Assembly: GCA_965223815.1 (NCBI GenBank)
Contig: OZ245019.1
Location: forward strand, 310,001 to 374,000
Direction: 5' to 3'
Source of the DNA: HKST-UBA178 sp965223815
GTDB taxonomy: Bacteria > Pseudomonadota > Gammaproteobacteria > Chromatiales > Chromatiaceae
DNA: 64,000 nucleotides
Shown one piece after another: positions 17,029 to 25,468 of this stretch. The translations under genes and the position numbers were made by a program. The notes beneath the pieces are model-generated. The model was given only the letters and a program-made list of their open reading frames with translations, searched no databases and had not been told where the DNA came from. Every line of letters starts with the position of its first letter. The stretch's first letter is position 1.

Positions 17029-17514
17029 TCAGTGCATCATGTGCTTCTTCATTTTCATCTGCAGCTTTTTCACCGGTGCTTCGACTTGCTTGCGGCTGCC
17101 GTCGGCAAAGATCAATGTGACGTTGACCGACTCACCGGGGTTGAGATCACGTTGAAGATCTATCAGCATCACGTGCAGACCCCCTGGTTTAAGCACGGTT
17201 TCGCTCTGTGAAGGAATATCTATCTTTTCGATCTGGCGCATCTTCATCATGCCCCCTTCGTCGATATGGGTATGGAGTTCAACGACGTTCGCGGCATCGC
17301 TCTCAGCACCTACGATGGACTGGTCAGCGGTGCCGGCGTTGTTTAATGTCATAAAAACCGCGGAATTGGGCTGCCCCTGAGGGACCGCACGTGCATAGGG
17401 ATTGTTCACAGATATATCGCTTGCGCCCTCTGAAGCCATTGGCGATGCTGATGCTATGCCCAGCAGCAGGGGGACAGCGATGAGCAGGGAACGTATTGGG
17501 TTTGGGTATTTCAT
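17029..17514 (-). CDS. periplasmic copper chaperone PCu(A)C, copy 1
   Basis: 161 residues with an N-terminal signal peptide (hydrophobic core, cleavage near ASPMASEG). The copper site pattern of PCu(A)C is present: VVELHTHIDEGGMMKMRQI supplies the first His and Met, and LKPGGLHVMLID the second His-x-Met. The protein ends in a Met/His/Lys tail (KKLQMKMKKHMMH) that could add low-affinity copper binding. PCu(A)C delivers Cu(I) to the CuA/CuB centres of cytochrome oxidase together with Sco proteins; sco lies 30 bases upstream in the same operon. Confidence 0.92.
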   Translation of the reverse strand: MKYPNPIRSLLIAVPLLLGIASASPMASEGASDISVNNPYARAVPQGQPNSAVFMTLNNAGTADQSIVGAESDAANVVELHTHIDEGGMMKMRQIEKIDIPSQSETVLKPGGLHVMLIDLQRDLNPGESVNVTLIFADGSRKQVEAPVKKLQMKMKKHMMH

Positions 17515-17544
17515 GGTTGACTCCTGATTGATGCGTTTGGTTGT

Positions 17545-18141
17545 TTAGCCTGTGGCTAGCAGTCGGCGGACGAGTTCGAGAATCTCCTGAGGAGGGGCGG
17601 CGTGGGGCAGAATGGTGTGCAGAGAACCATCGGGTGACAAAACATAGGTGTTCGAAGAGTGGTCCACTAGATACCCACCTTTGGATTCCCCCTCCACTTT
17701 GCGGTAGGCGGCGCCGTATTGTCGGGCGACTTGGGCCAGGGTTTCCTTGGTTCCGGTGACGCCAACGATGGCACCGTGGAAGTAGTCAGCGTAGTTGTCG
17801 AGTTTCTCCAGGGTATCGCGATCCGGATCAACGCTGATGAAGACTCCCTGCACCCGATTCACTTCCTCTGCGGTCAGCGCATTCAGTGCCTGGCTCATAA
17901 GCGCGAGGTTGGTAGGGCAGATATCAGGGCAGAAGGTGTAGCCGAAGTAGATCAATACGACCTTGCCTCTGTGCTCCTCGAGGTTGAATGGACCTGACGG
18001 AGATTGGAGTATAAAGTCGCCACCGGAGGGTGGACGAGCGACGATTTCCCCATCACCTGAGTCGTGCAGTAGGCGGGATCCGAGCATACCGAGCAATAGC
18101 CCGGCTACCAGAATGGCGGCGATCAACGGCAATCGTTTCAT
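17545..18141 (-). CDS. SCO1/SenC family copper chaperone
   Basis: 198 residues from the ATG at 18141; a longer frame reads back through the preceding gene. An N-terminal membrane anchor (LPLIAAILVAGLLLGMLG) is followed by a thioredoxin fold with the copper/redox motif FCPDICPTNL and a later conserved His (YLVDHSSNTYV). SCO proteins help load or reduce the CuA site of cytochrome c oxidase. The start overlaps the stop of the 159-residue gene upstream. In Rhodobacter the homologue senC is part of the regB-senC-regA locus, and here regBA is divergently placed about 1 kb away. Confidence 0.93.
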   Translation of the reverse strand: MKRLPLIAAILVAGLLLGMLGSRLLHDSGDGEIVARPPSGGDFILQSPSGPFNLEEHRGKVVLIYFGYTFCPDICPTNLALMSQALNALTAEEVNRVQGVFISVDPDRDTLEKLDNYADYFHGAIVGVTGTKETLAQVARQYGAAYRKVEGESKGGYLVDHSSNTYVLSPDGSLHTILPHAAPPQEILELVRRLLATG

Positions 18142-18617
18142 GGGCGTAGGGTCTCGAAACGGAAGGGAGCGGCTACCAACCCCTGGTCGGTTTCCGCGAG
18201 CACGGTGGCCTCCCAATGCATTCGCTCGAGCACGCAAACCGATATCATCCCTTCGCCGGTAAAGCGGCCTTCAGACTGCTTTTCCAGGCGCGGCCGGTTG
18301 TATCCCATATTCATCCCGATACCCTGAAAGTCCACCTCCATGGATTGGGCAGAAATCCCTTCGGTCTGCACTTGAATACGCAACGGCTTCAATCCCTGAA
18401 TCGGCAATGGCTGGATGGATAGGGTGACGCCGCTGCCATCCGGAAAACGCGCAATGCAGGGCCCCTGCTGGAGGTCACATGCCGCCTCGGGGACGGCAAT
18501 AGCTTCGATTTCCGATCGGGCGTCGCTCTGCTGGCGAATATAGAGAGCTGCAATCGTGATTGCTGCGATGAGCAGCACCGCTGAGCTAATGATCCAAATT
18601 TTGTGAGTCAGCTGCAT
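18138..18617 (-). CDS. anchored periplasmic protein of the copper operon
   Basis: 159 residues: an N-terminal membrane helix (IWIISSAVLLIAAITIAALYI), then a small beta-rich periplasmic domain with a CDLQQGPC pair, a GIGMNMGYNRP string and a later VCVLERMHWEATV strand. The layout (an MNMG turn, then a Cys and an MHW strand) recalls FixH/YtkA-like domains. Met and Cys placement suggest copper handling or partnering Sco, but no activity can be assigned. Its stop overlaps the sco start, and a PCuAC lipoprotein gene precedes it by 40 bases. Confidence 0.75.
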   Translation of the reverse strand: MQLTHKIWIISSAVLLIAAITIAALYIRQQSDARSEIEAIAVPEAACDLQQGPCIARFPDGSGVTLSIQPLPIQGLKPLRIQVQTEGISAQSMEVDFQGIGMNMGYNRPRLEKQSEGRFTGEGMISVCVLERMHWEATVLAETDQGLVAAPFRFETLRP

Positions 18618-18657
18618 GAATTATGAAATCGCCGATAAGTAAAAAATACCATGGCCG

Positions 18658-19104
18658 TCACTGATAACGGGGTAACCGGGTACGCCTCACCTCGAACTCC
18701 ACACGGATTCCTGGCCCCTGGGAAAACTGTAGTGTCACCGGCAGCTGCTGCCCCGCCTTCATGGCCAGCTGGGGATGAATCATCATTAGGTGGAGACCGC
18801 CCGGTTGGAAAAGCAGGGTCTGCCCCGGGGCAATATCGACATGATCCGCTTTTGCCATCTTTGCCAGTCCGGACGCTTGGTCGTAAAGGGTGCGATGTAT
18901 CTCAATGCGCTCAAAGGGCGCCTCACCGGCACCCACCAGTGTTCGCTTGTCTCGAGAGTTGTTCTCGATCGTCATGTAACCTGCGAGCACTGGGGCGTTG
19001 GGCGGCGCTTCCGGGATCCAGGCGTCACCGATCACCAACTCATCCCCGGAGCAGCCGCTGAGTAGCGGTATAATCAATAACGGTATTAGGTATCGCTTGG
19101 CCAA
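18658..19104 (-). CDS. copper chaperone PCu(A)C, lipoprotein copy 2
   Basis: 148 residues. The signal peptide ends in a lipobox L-S-G-C at Cys18, so this copy is membrane-tethered, unlike the soluble copy at 17029. The PCu(A)C pattern is visible: IEIHRTLYDQASGLAKM for the first His/Met and FQPGGLHLMMIH for the His-x-Met. Two different PCu(A)C proteins flank a Sco and a small anchored protein, which suggests a relay from tethered to soluble chaperone. The gene heads the operon, close to the divergent regB. Confidence 0.9.
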   Translation of the reverse strand: MAKRYLIPLLIIPLLSGCSGDELVIGDAWIPEAPPNAPVLAGYMTIENNSRDKRTLVGAGEAPFERIEIHRTLYDQASGLAKMAKADHVDIAPGQTLLFQPGGLHLMMIHPQLAMKAGQQLPVTLQFSQGPGIRVEFEVRRTRLPRYQ

Positions 19105-19253
19105 TGGGTGGTTCTGCTCGTCAGGCGTGTGTAAGCGAAATTATAAGTTTTGCACCTGGTTGCGAAAATGCGGCAAATTGTCGCACCCCTGTTTGTTTAA
19201 GTTTGGGGTATCTTGTTAAAGTCCCGATCGTTTTGGCGCTCGTATTTTTGACG

Positions 19254-20552
19254 ATGAGACACTTCAATAAACTCTCAAGGATCTCCCTGGGCAATGGTCT
19301 GAGAGTCCTTTGTTGGCTCCGATCGGTAGCTATCCTTGGCTATGGCACAGCACTGGCTTTGGCGGCCTGGTGGTTGTCCTTACCCTTGCCTTTTCTCCCC
19401 ATGACGTTGGCCATCGCCGCGTTGGGAGGGTGGAATCTGATGGTGCTCTGGCGCATGAGGCAACCCTGGCCAGTGGGCGATTTCGAGGTGTTTCTGAATC
19501 TGCTGGTGGATATCGCGGTTCTGACCCTTCTTTTCTACTGGTCGGGGGGGGCGACCAACCCCTTTGTCTCACTCTATCTCATCCCGATCGCCATTGCCGC
19601 TGCGGCCCTGGCTTACTCCTATGTTGCTGCGGTCTCCGTGGTCTGTGTGGCCTGCTACTCGCTATTGATGCGTTATTATGTCGCCTTGCCCACAGTTGGT
19701 TCCGCATACGGTGGCGACTTTAATGCCCATGTGATTGGCATGTGGATTAATTTTCTGATCAGCGCTGTGCTCATGGCGCTGGTGGTGGCGGGGATCGCCG
19801 GTGCGGTCCGGCAGAGAGATCGGCAGCTTGCCAAAGCTCGGGAGGAGGCCCTCACAAGCGAGCGCATAGTGGCCATGGGAACCCTTTCCGCAGGTGTTTC
19901 CCATGAAATCAGTACGCCCCTATCGACCATGATGCTGTTGGTCGATGAACTCAAGGCGCGCCCTGGACAGGAGGCATCGGTATATGAGGATCTGGAAATG
20001 CTCGAGAGCCAGATCGACGCCTGTAGGGAGCGGATAAAGAAACTGCTGGATGCCGCCGGAAGTTCGCGCAGTGAAAGTGCCAGCGCCATGAGGCTGAGCA
20101 GCTTTGTCGACGATCTGTTGGACCGCTGGCGAGTAATCCGGCCGGAGGTCGATCTTCGGGTCAGCAGGCAGAAGCCGTTTGACGATCCCGAGATTCTCGC
20201 CGAACAGACGGTAGCCCAATCCATCACCAATCTGCTCAACAATGCCGCTGATGCCTCGGTGGAATGCGGTAACGTTGGAGTTTGGGTGGAGTTGTATTCC
20301 CGTGAGGGGGTACTGGAGATCAGAATCGATGACCAGGGCAGGGGGGTGAGCGAAGAGGCTCGGGGTCTTGCAGGCAAGGCTATCTTTTCAACCAAGTCCT
20401 CAGGCTTGGGCATAGGCTTGATGCTCTCCAACGCCAGTCTGGGAAGGCTGGGAGGGGAAGTCGTGCTGCGGAGCGGCGCCCAAGGCGGTACCCGAACCCA
20501 GGTCGTGTTGCCATTGAAGCAGTTGATTATCGAGGACGTCAGCGATGGCTAA
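19254..20552 (+). CDS. regB: RegB/PrrB-type redox sensor histidine kinase
   Basis: 432 residues from the ATG at 19254; an open frame back to 19104 overlaps the divergent gene and is unlikely. Five or six membrane helices (about residues 15-175) include the GGATNPFVSLYLIPIAIAA segment, the GGxxNPF quinone-sensing signature of RegB. The phospho-acceptor is His217 in GVSHEISTPLSTM, followed by the N-box (NLLNNAADAS) and G-boxes (DQGRGV, SSGLGIGLMLS). RegB senses the ubiquinone pool and phosphorylates RegA. It overlaps regA by 8 bases. Confidence 0.9.
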   Translation: MRHFNKLSRISLGNGLRVLCWLRSVAILGYGTALALAAWWLSLPLPFLPMTLAIAALGGWNLMVLWRMRQPWPVGDFEVFLNLLVDIAVLTLLFYWSGGATNPFVSLYLIPIAIAAAALAYSYVAAVSVVCVACYSLLMRYYVALPTVGSAYGGDFNAHVIGMWINFLISAVLMALVVAGIAGAVRQRDRQLAKAREEALTSERIVAMGTLSAGVSHEISTPLSTMMLLVDELKARPGQEASVYEDLEMLESQIDACRERIKKLLDAAGSSRSESASAMRLSSFVDDLLDRWRVIRPEVDLRVSRQKPFDDPEILAEQTVAQSITNLLNNAADASVECGNVGVWVELYSREGVLEIRIDDQGRGVSEEARGLAGKAIFSTKSSGLGIGLMLSNASLGRLGGEVVLRSGAQGGTRTQVVLPLKQLIIEDVSDG

Positions 20553-21096
20553 GCCGGTCGATAGGGATGAACAGCACTTGTTATTGATCGATGATGATGA
20601 AAGTTTTGCCTTGGTGTTGCGCCGTTCACTGGAACGCCGGGGATTTAATGTTGCTCTGGCACACACGGGGGAGCAGGCGCTGGATGCCGCCAAAGCTTCG
20701 TTGTTCAGCCATGCTCTGCTGGACCTGAAACTGGGCGATGAGTCCGGACTGCAGCTGATCGAGCCACTGTTGCACACGAACCCGGAGATGAAGATCGTCG
20801 TGTTGACAGGCTACGGTAGCATCTCCACGGCGGTGAGGGCTGTCAAAGCAGGAGCCCACAACTATCTTGCGAAGCCCGTGGGGCTGGCGGCAGTGATGGC
20901 AGCTTTTGAGGAGGCAGTGCCCAAGTCCGATGAACAGGAGGAGTCCGCGAGGATGTCTTTAGGACGGCTGGAGTGGGAGCACATTCAGCGGGTGCTGGAA
21001 GAGCACGATGGCAATATCTCCGCCACTGCCAGAAGCCTCAAGATGCATCGCCGCACCTTGCAGCGAAAATTGCAGAAACGACCAGACAAGCTGTGA
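20545..21096 (+). CDS. regA: RegA/PrrA-type response regulator
   Basis: 183 residues. The receiver domain has the acidic pair in LLLIDDDES and the phospho-acceptor Asp60 (HALLDLKLGD), with T and K further on (VLTGYGS, LAKP). The C-terminal Fis-type helix-turn-helix (GNISATARSLKMHRRTLQRKLQKRP) is nearly the invariant RegA DNA-binding sequence. RegA orthologues control photosynthesis, oxidase, carbon fixation and hydrogenase genes according to redox state, so targets in this window (the hydrogenase and copper operons) are plausible but inferred. Confidence 0.93.
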   Translation: MAKPVDRDEQHLLLIDDDESFALVLRRSLERRGFNVALAHTGEQALDAAKASLFSHALLDLKLGDESGLQLIEPLLHTNPEMKIVVLTGYGSISTAVRAVKAGAHNYLAKPVGLAAVMAAFEEAVPKSDEQEESARMSLGRLEWEHIQRVLEEHDGNISATARSLKMHRRTLQRKLQKRPDKL

Positions 21097-21166
21097 CCGG
21101 GTGAGTCGTCCTACAAGTTGGTGCTGAGCCGTAGGAAACCGAATCCGAATCCATTGTTGACCCCGC

Positions 21167-21534
21167 TTATCGGGTCCAGGCGTTACCGACCTGTATGTAG
21201 AAGGCGGTGTCCTCTGGTCCCCAGGCAACGTCAATACCTACACGCATGCCAAACCTCCTTGCCATCAGATACCTAAACCCTACTCCTTTGGAAAAGACGG
21301 TATCACCGTCACTGCCTTGCCCAGCTCATAACCTACCGCGGGCTCGGTGATGATGATTGGTACCGGCATGAATCCCTTTTTCTCACCCAGCCACTTGCTG
21401 AGATCAAGCTTGCCAGCGCTGGGGTCGCGAAAATTCTCCGAGAACCAGTTGGCTTGCACAGCGCCCAGAGGTGTAATGGTCGATGCTGCGAGGGTGAGTC
21501 CGAGGCACCACGATTTGAAAGGCGGATGGCGCAT
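21167..21534 (-). pseudogene. internally deleted outer-membrane beta-barrel gene (BamA/TamA-like)
   Basis: From the ATG at 21534 the frame gives a signal peptide (ending ...GAVQA), then NWFSENFRDPSAGKLDLSKW and GFMPVPIIITEPAVGY, an opening I associate with a family of BamA/TamA-like barrels. It then meets TAG at 21280-21282. In the +1 frame just across that point the sequence reads GVGFRYLMARRFGMRVGID, then GPEDTAFYIQVGNAW, then TAA at 21167, an excellent C-terminal strand of the same barrel family. The roughly 300 residues expected between are missing, so the gene lost most of its barrel by deletion. Confidence 0.75.
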
Positions 21535-21589
21535 TGGCTTTGATTGATTGAACCACGTCTCCGGGACTGAATAGGCCACAATTGGCGTT

Positions 21590-22357
21590 TTACCAATAGA
21601 AGGTGATCCCCGCCAGGGGTCCCTGTTGAGTGGCGTCGTAGGTGTAGCTGTTGGCTCCACTCTTACCGTTATCATAGTCGTAGTCCATCCACTTGTAGCC
21701 CACGAAGAGGGAGCCCCACTCCTTGAAGCGGTAATCGAAGAATCCTATTAGATTCCAAACCCGATCCGAGCCGCCGGTACCCACGTCGACGCGTCCCACA
21801 AAACCCCATTTATTAGATAGTTGTGTGAAAATCCGCCCCCCGAAAAAGCCGTCCCACCACGCCTCGTCTACATCCACCAGCGTGGGGCCGTTCTTGATCT
21901 TGGTTTTGTTTTCCTGCCTGGTGTAGCGGGCACCCCCCAGGAGTTCGATATCGGTGTTTCCGTATCGCGCCACTCTGTATGCGGCACCCAGCTCCCACAA
22001 GGTATTCTGAAAATCGATATCAATCTTAAGAGCACCGCCTTTGATCTCGGCAGTGGGGGAGATGTCGGCATACTGATACTCGGTAAACAGGCTCCACTTA
22101 TCTTTTTTCGCCTCGAAGTGAATGGTGAAAACCGCATCCAGATTTTCCAGTACATCGTCCTTGAACTCGATATCGAGGGGGATGTCGACTGCTCCGATTT
22201 GGGAATTTCCATTAATATTCATTCCCCAGAGAAAGAGGGGTGCCAGCTCGAATGACCAGCCGTTGTCGCCGGTCGAATTGTCAGCTGCCGCGGGTGTCGC
22301 AAGGAGCAATAAGCACGCGAACGAAATGACTGACTTTCTGGTGACTGGCGAATACAT
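21590..22357 (-). CDS. outer-membrane beta-barrel protein
   Basis: 255 residues from the ATG at 22357, with GAGGAG as Shine-Dalgarno; an upstream ATG at 22414 is poorly placed. A signal peptide (FACLLLLATPAAA) is followed by alternating amphipathic strands (for example KWSLFTEYQYADI, WGSLFVGYKWMDYDY), and the protein ends in ITFYW, an aromatic-terminated last strand as needed for Bam insertion. No enzymatic motif is visible. It lies downstream of tetR 2, MBL 2 and an HlyD-like gene on the same strand, so it may be the outer-membrane part of that set. Confidence 0.8.
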   Translation of the reverse strand: MYSPVTRKSVISFACLLLLATPAAADNSTGDNGWSFELAPLFLWGMNINGNSQIGAVDIPLDIEFKDDVLENLDAVFTIHFEAKKDKWSLFTEYQYADISPTAEIKGGALKIDIDFQNTLWELGAAYRVARYGNTDIELLGGARYTRQENKTKIKNGPTLVDVDEAWWDGFFGGRIFTQLSNKWGFVGRVDVGTGGSDRVWNLIGFFDYRFKEWGSLFVGYKWMDYDYDNGKSGANSYTYDATQQGPLAGITFYW

Positions 22358-22547
22358 AGTTTGGACTCCTCTCTGTTCGTTGGTGTCAAGGGTCAAGCAG
22401 GTGCGGCCCGGCATTTAACCGAGCTTAAAGTGCCAATTGCCACAGTTGACCAGCCGCTATTTGAGAAACACAAATTACACCGCGAGCCAAACCCGGCGGA
22501 GAAACGGGCTCAAACCAACACCACCCTGTTTTCTGAAGCAGCATGAG

Positions 22548-23486
22548 TTACGCAATGTAGTCCATCCAGGTCGCGATCCACTGGAGGATTTTCGCCAGCA
22601 CATTGATCGGATTGCCTTCACTGGTGAACACAGTCACCTGTGCGAGGCAACCCACCTTCGCCAGCTCTTTTGGCAATCCCTTGGGATAGGCTATACGAAT
22701 CGGATATCCGCTTTGCGCTGAGTTGACGGCCTCAGCAGGATCATAAGCATCTTCCGCCGTTACCTGACCCTGGACAATGGCATCAGGGATCAACAGGACA
22801 CTGCTCTGGTAAACGGTTCCCGGTATTGCGCTGAACGTAACCGATACCGATTGCCCGGCCTGCACCAGACGCATACCGTTCTGCTTGAGCATCGCGGCAA
22901 TCCAAACCTCATCGGTACTGATAAAGTTCATTGCCACCGACTGTGGGCTGACACGCTGCCCCGGGCGCAGCGCCACCAGCGAGACAACCCCGTCAGCGGG
23001 TGCTCGTATCACGGTATTTTCGAGATTGTACTTGGCAGTCTCCAACTGCGCTCTTGCCTTGTCGCGATCGGCCAGGTACCGCTCGTCGGTGATTTTGGCA
23101 ATCGCACCCTTGCTGACCAGCGTTTGTGCATCTTCATACGCGATCTCGGCCAGCTTCAGCGAAGCCGTAAGGTCGTCTACGGCGTACTGAAATGGCCGGG
23201 GGTCTATGCTGAACAGTTTGTCACCAGCCGATACGCTCTGCGTATTCTCCACAAAGACCTGATCAACCTGCCCGCTTACCAGCGGATAGATCCGCTGGGT
23301 ATGTGCGGAGACCACCGCCACTTGTGACGCAGGTGTGTAGTATTGCAGCGCGCCGACCACGACCAGAGCGATCACCAGCGAGATAGTTGCTACGATAATC
23401 TTCCAGGCCCTGTTCCACGGCAGCCACTGGAACTTGATGAACACAAGCCAAACCAGCAGGAACAACAGCGAAAGTACTATTAACAT
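22548..23486 (-). CDS. HlyD/EmrA-family membrane fusion protein (YibH-like)
   Basis: 312 residues. Two N-terminal hydrophobic segments are followed by a biotinyl-lipoyl-like strand (RIYPLVSGQVDQVFVENTQSVSAGDKLFSID), a helical hairpin (about residues 85-140), the second lipoyl half (NTVIRAPADGVVSLVALRPGQRV) and a beta-barrel domain. This is the layout of periplasmic adaptor proteins; the two-helix start recalls E. coli YibH/YiaV. No ABC, MFS or RND pump gene adjoins it, so the partner is unknown. It lies between the MBL 2 and outer-membrane genes on the same strand. Confidence 0.82.
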   Translation of the reverse strand: MLIVLSLLFLLVWLVFIKFQWLPWNRAWKIIVATISLVIALVVVGALQYYTPASQVAVVSAHTQRIYPLVSGQVDQVFVENTQSVSAGDKLFSIDPRPFQYAVDDLTASLKLAEIAYEDAQTLVSKGAIAKITDERYLADRDKARAQLETAKYNLENTVIRAPADGVVSLVALRPGQRVSPQSVAMNFISTDEVWIAAMLKQNGMRLVQAGQSVSVTFSAIPGTVYQSSVLLIPDAIVQGQVTAEDAYDPAEAVNSAQSGYPIRIAYPKGLPKELAKVGCLAQVTVFTSEGNPINVLAKILQWIATWMDYIA

Positions 23487-23580
23487 GGCTTTTCTCTCAG
23501 CGATACCGACGAGCGGTTAGGGCCGTCCTCACCAGGATTGGCATAGGTGAGGGCGAGCACCTCGGATCGGGAATAACCAA

Positions 23581-24834
23581 TCACTCCATGTTGTTATCTT
23601 TCTTGAATTCGTTCACCAAATCGCTTTGTGCCTCCATAGCCGGTTGCCATTTGCCTGCCTTGATAAAGTCGGTCAACGGGTCAGGCACCGTGCCCGCCTT
23701 TGGCGGTGCAGGGGGGTTGGTGTTACCGGCTACCGACCAGGCCTCGTCGGTCAACACCGCCATGCGCTCGGTGATCTTGTCCTTGGTGATGTTCCACACC
23801 ATGTTGTCGGTGGCCAGGGACAGCGGTCCGTCGTAGGTCGAGCGCACACCGTCGTATATCCCGTACCGCGTCCCTTCCTCGTTGAAAAAGTGATAACCGA
23901 CGGCATGACGCGGTTTGATCTCACTCATGACCTTGCCGAAGGCGGGCGGCGAGGTGTGTATCTGGGTACCGACTCCCAGGGCCTGACCCGGTGACTGCCC
24001 ATACCAGGTAACCAGTTCGGTGGGTGTCAAGAAAACCTCGTGAATAGCCAGGTCCGCATCTCTCGCATACTTGACATACCATTTATTAGGAAAGGTGTCG
24101 CCGCCGAATACCACCTTCAGCCCGGCATACTCGAGAGAAAAGGAAACCGGTCCATCTCCCGCATGAATGGCTGGCCAGGAACGGATGGTCACGCCGTTCT
24201 CCTGGTAGACGACCTGATTCTCACCCTTGTAGTCGAACTCCTTGACCTCGATCTGCCCGGGCTTGGGGCTTAGCTTGGCATTGCGAGTTGTCGCGTCCCA
24301 GTTGTAGGCCTTCAGAAAGTGTTCGACCGCGTACTTGGTACCCATTTCCGGTGTGGCACCACTCGGTCCCCAGACCTTCAGCGGTCCGGTACGGCCGGCG
24401 GTCCAGCCGCCCGCCCACAGCGTAGCAAGGTCGCCCCAGTGGTCGGTATGCAGATGGCTCAGGAATACCTTGTCGAGCATGTCGTAGGGGATCATGTAAG
24501 CGGCCACGTTGGCCATTGAGCCGGTGCCCACGTCGAATAGAAATTTATCGCCGTTGCCTAGTTCGAACAGATAACAGGTGGCCGCCTGCCCCCGGCGTGC
24601 CGCGGGCAGTCCTGTACCGCAAGCCGTGAGGCGTATCTCGTTCTTGCCGATGGCCTCGGTACCAGGGTAGTAGACGTAGCGTTCTGGGGCAGTGCCTACC
24701 GGGTCGGTCACTTTACCACCCGCTGCCCTCGCATCCTCGAGAGGACCGAGGCCGATTATAGCCGCGCAGAGCGAAGCAGCGATCATGGGTGTTGAATTCC
24801 CAGCTTTGGGTAGATCGATTGAAATAGGGTTCAT
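23581..24834 (-). CDS. secreted MBL-fold metallo-hydrolase, paralogue 2
   Basis: 417 residues with an N-terminal signal-like segment (MIAASLCAAIIGLGPLEDARA). The ligands of the MBL fold are visible in HLHTDHWGDLATLW, AIHAGDGPVSFSLE and FGGDTFPNKWYVKY. It shares long strings with the hydrolase at 12743-13972, including VVYQENGVTIRSWPAIH and FGKVMSxxKPRxAVGYH. Like it, the protein is GntH-like by recollection only; the substrate is unknown. It is preceded on the same strand by tetR 2 and followed by hlyD and outer-membrane genes, so an inducible processing or export unit is plausible. Confidence 0.85.
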   Translation of the reverse strand: MNPISIDLPKAGNSTPMIAASLCAAIIGLGPLEDARAAGGKVTDPVGTAPERYVYYPGTEAIGKNEIRLTACGTGLPAARRGQAATCYLFELGNGDKFLFDVGTGSMANVAAYMIPYDMLDKVFLSHLHTDHWGDLATLWAGGWTAGRTGPLKVWGPSGATPEMGTKYAVEHFLKAYNWDATTRNAKLSPKPGQIEVKEFDYKGENQVVYQENGVTIRSWPAIHAGDGPVSFSLEYAGLKVVFGGDTFPNKWYVKYARDADLAIHEVFLTPTELVTWYGQSPGQALGVGTQIHTSPPAFGKVMSEIKPRHAVGYHFFNEEGTRYGIYDGVRSTYDGPLSLATDNMVWNITKDKITERMAVLTDEAWSVAGNTNPPAPPKAGTVPDPLTDFIKAGKWQPAMEAQSDLVNEFKKDNNME

Positions 24835-24867
24835 TTTTCCACTCCCAGCGTTTCAAGTGTCAAGGTT

Positions 24868-25461
24868 TCAGCCATCAAATTTGAGAACCTGAGATTTTGG
24901 CAAATCAAGAATCAATCTGAGCCTGTTGGCGGTCAACTGCCGTTCTGTTTTCGCATCGCTCTTAGCAAAGAAGGCGGCATCCGACATCTCGTAGAAAAGA
25001 AGCAGTCGAGCGCGATTGAGGGCGTCTAGGCCGGAAAAACCGGCAGCCTCAAAGAGATTCTGGATATAGCCTAAGCGGGTATCATCGACGCGTTTCAGAT
25101 AATCCTTGGCGAGTGGGTCATGGAGTGCCCAGGCCCTGAACGGCGCATCAAAAGCGGCCGCCTTTCTGTCACGGATCAACCTTACCAGCGCGATCAATTT
25201 ATCCTTGGGCGCTATTTCGAGCATGCGAACCTCGTCACGTAGGCTGAGCGTCCAGGTTTGTTCCCAATAATCCAGCATCGAGCGCAGCAGTTCCTCACGG
25301 TCGCTGAAGTGATGGTAGAAACTGCCACGAGTCACCCCAAGCGTCGCGGCAAGCGAAACGATCGAAACCGAGCCGATCCCCGCCGAGCTGAGTGTCTTGA
25401 TTGCAGCGTCCAGCCAGTCCTTGCGGATCAACCTTCTATTTGGCTTGCTTGCGGTTTCCAT
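24868..25461 (-). CDS. TetR family regulator, paralogue 2
   Basis: 197 residues. The DNA-binding domain reads VSIVSLAATLGVTRGSFYHHFSDREELLRSMLDYWEQ, close to the TetR at 14131 (GVT-GSFY-HF, ML-YWE). The C-terminal half is helical and ligand-binding by analogy. The promoter directly upstream carries two palindromes that could be its operator. It is transcribed ahead of the MBL gene with a gap of 33 bases, unlike cassette 1, where the regulator is divergent. Confidence 0.9.
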   Translation of the reverse strand: METASKPNRRLIRKDWLDAAIKTLSSAGIGSVSIVSLAATLGVTRGSFYHHFSDREELLRSMLDYWEQTWTLSLRDEVRMLEIAPKDKLIALVRLIRDRKAAAFDAPFRAWALHDPLAKDYLKRVDDTRLGYIQNLFEAAGFSGLDALNRARLLLFYEMSDAAFFAKSDAKTERQLTANRLRLILDLPKSQVLKFDG

Positions 25462-25468
25462 GTATAAA

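Noticed and set aside
19104..19253. N-terminal extension of regB from a start at 19104
   Set aside because: It would share bases with the divergent PCuAC lipoprotein start and adds a Cys-rich stretch unlike RegB. The ATG at 19254 gives the normal family length.
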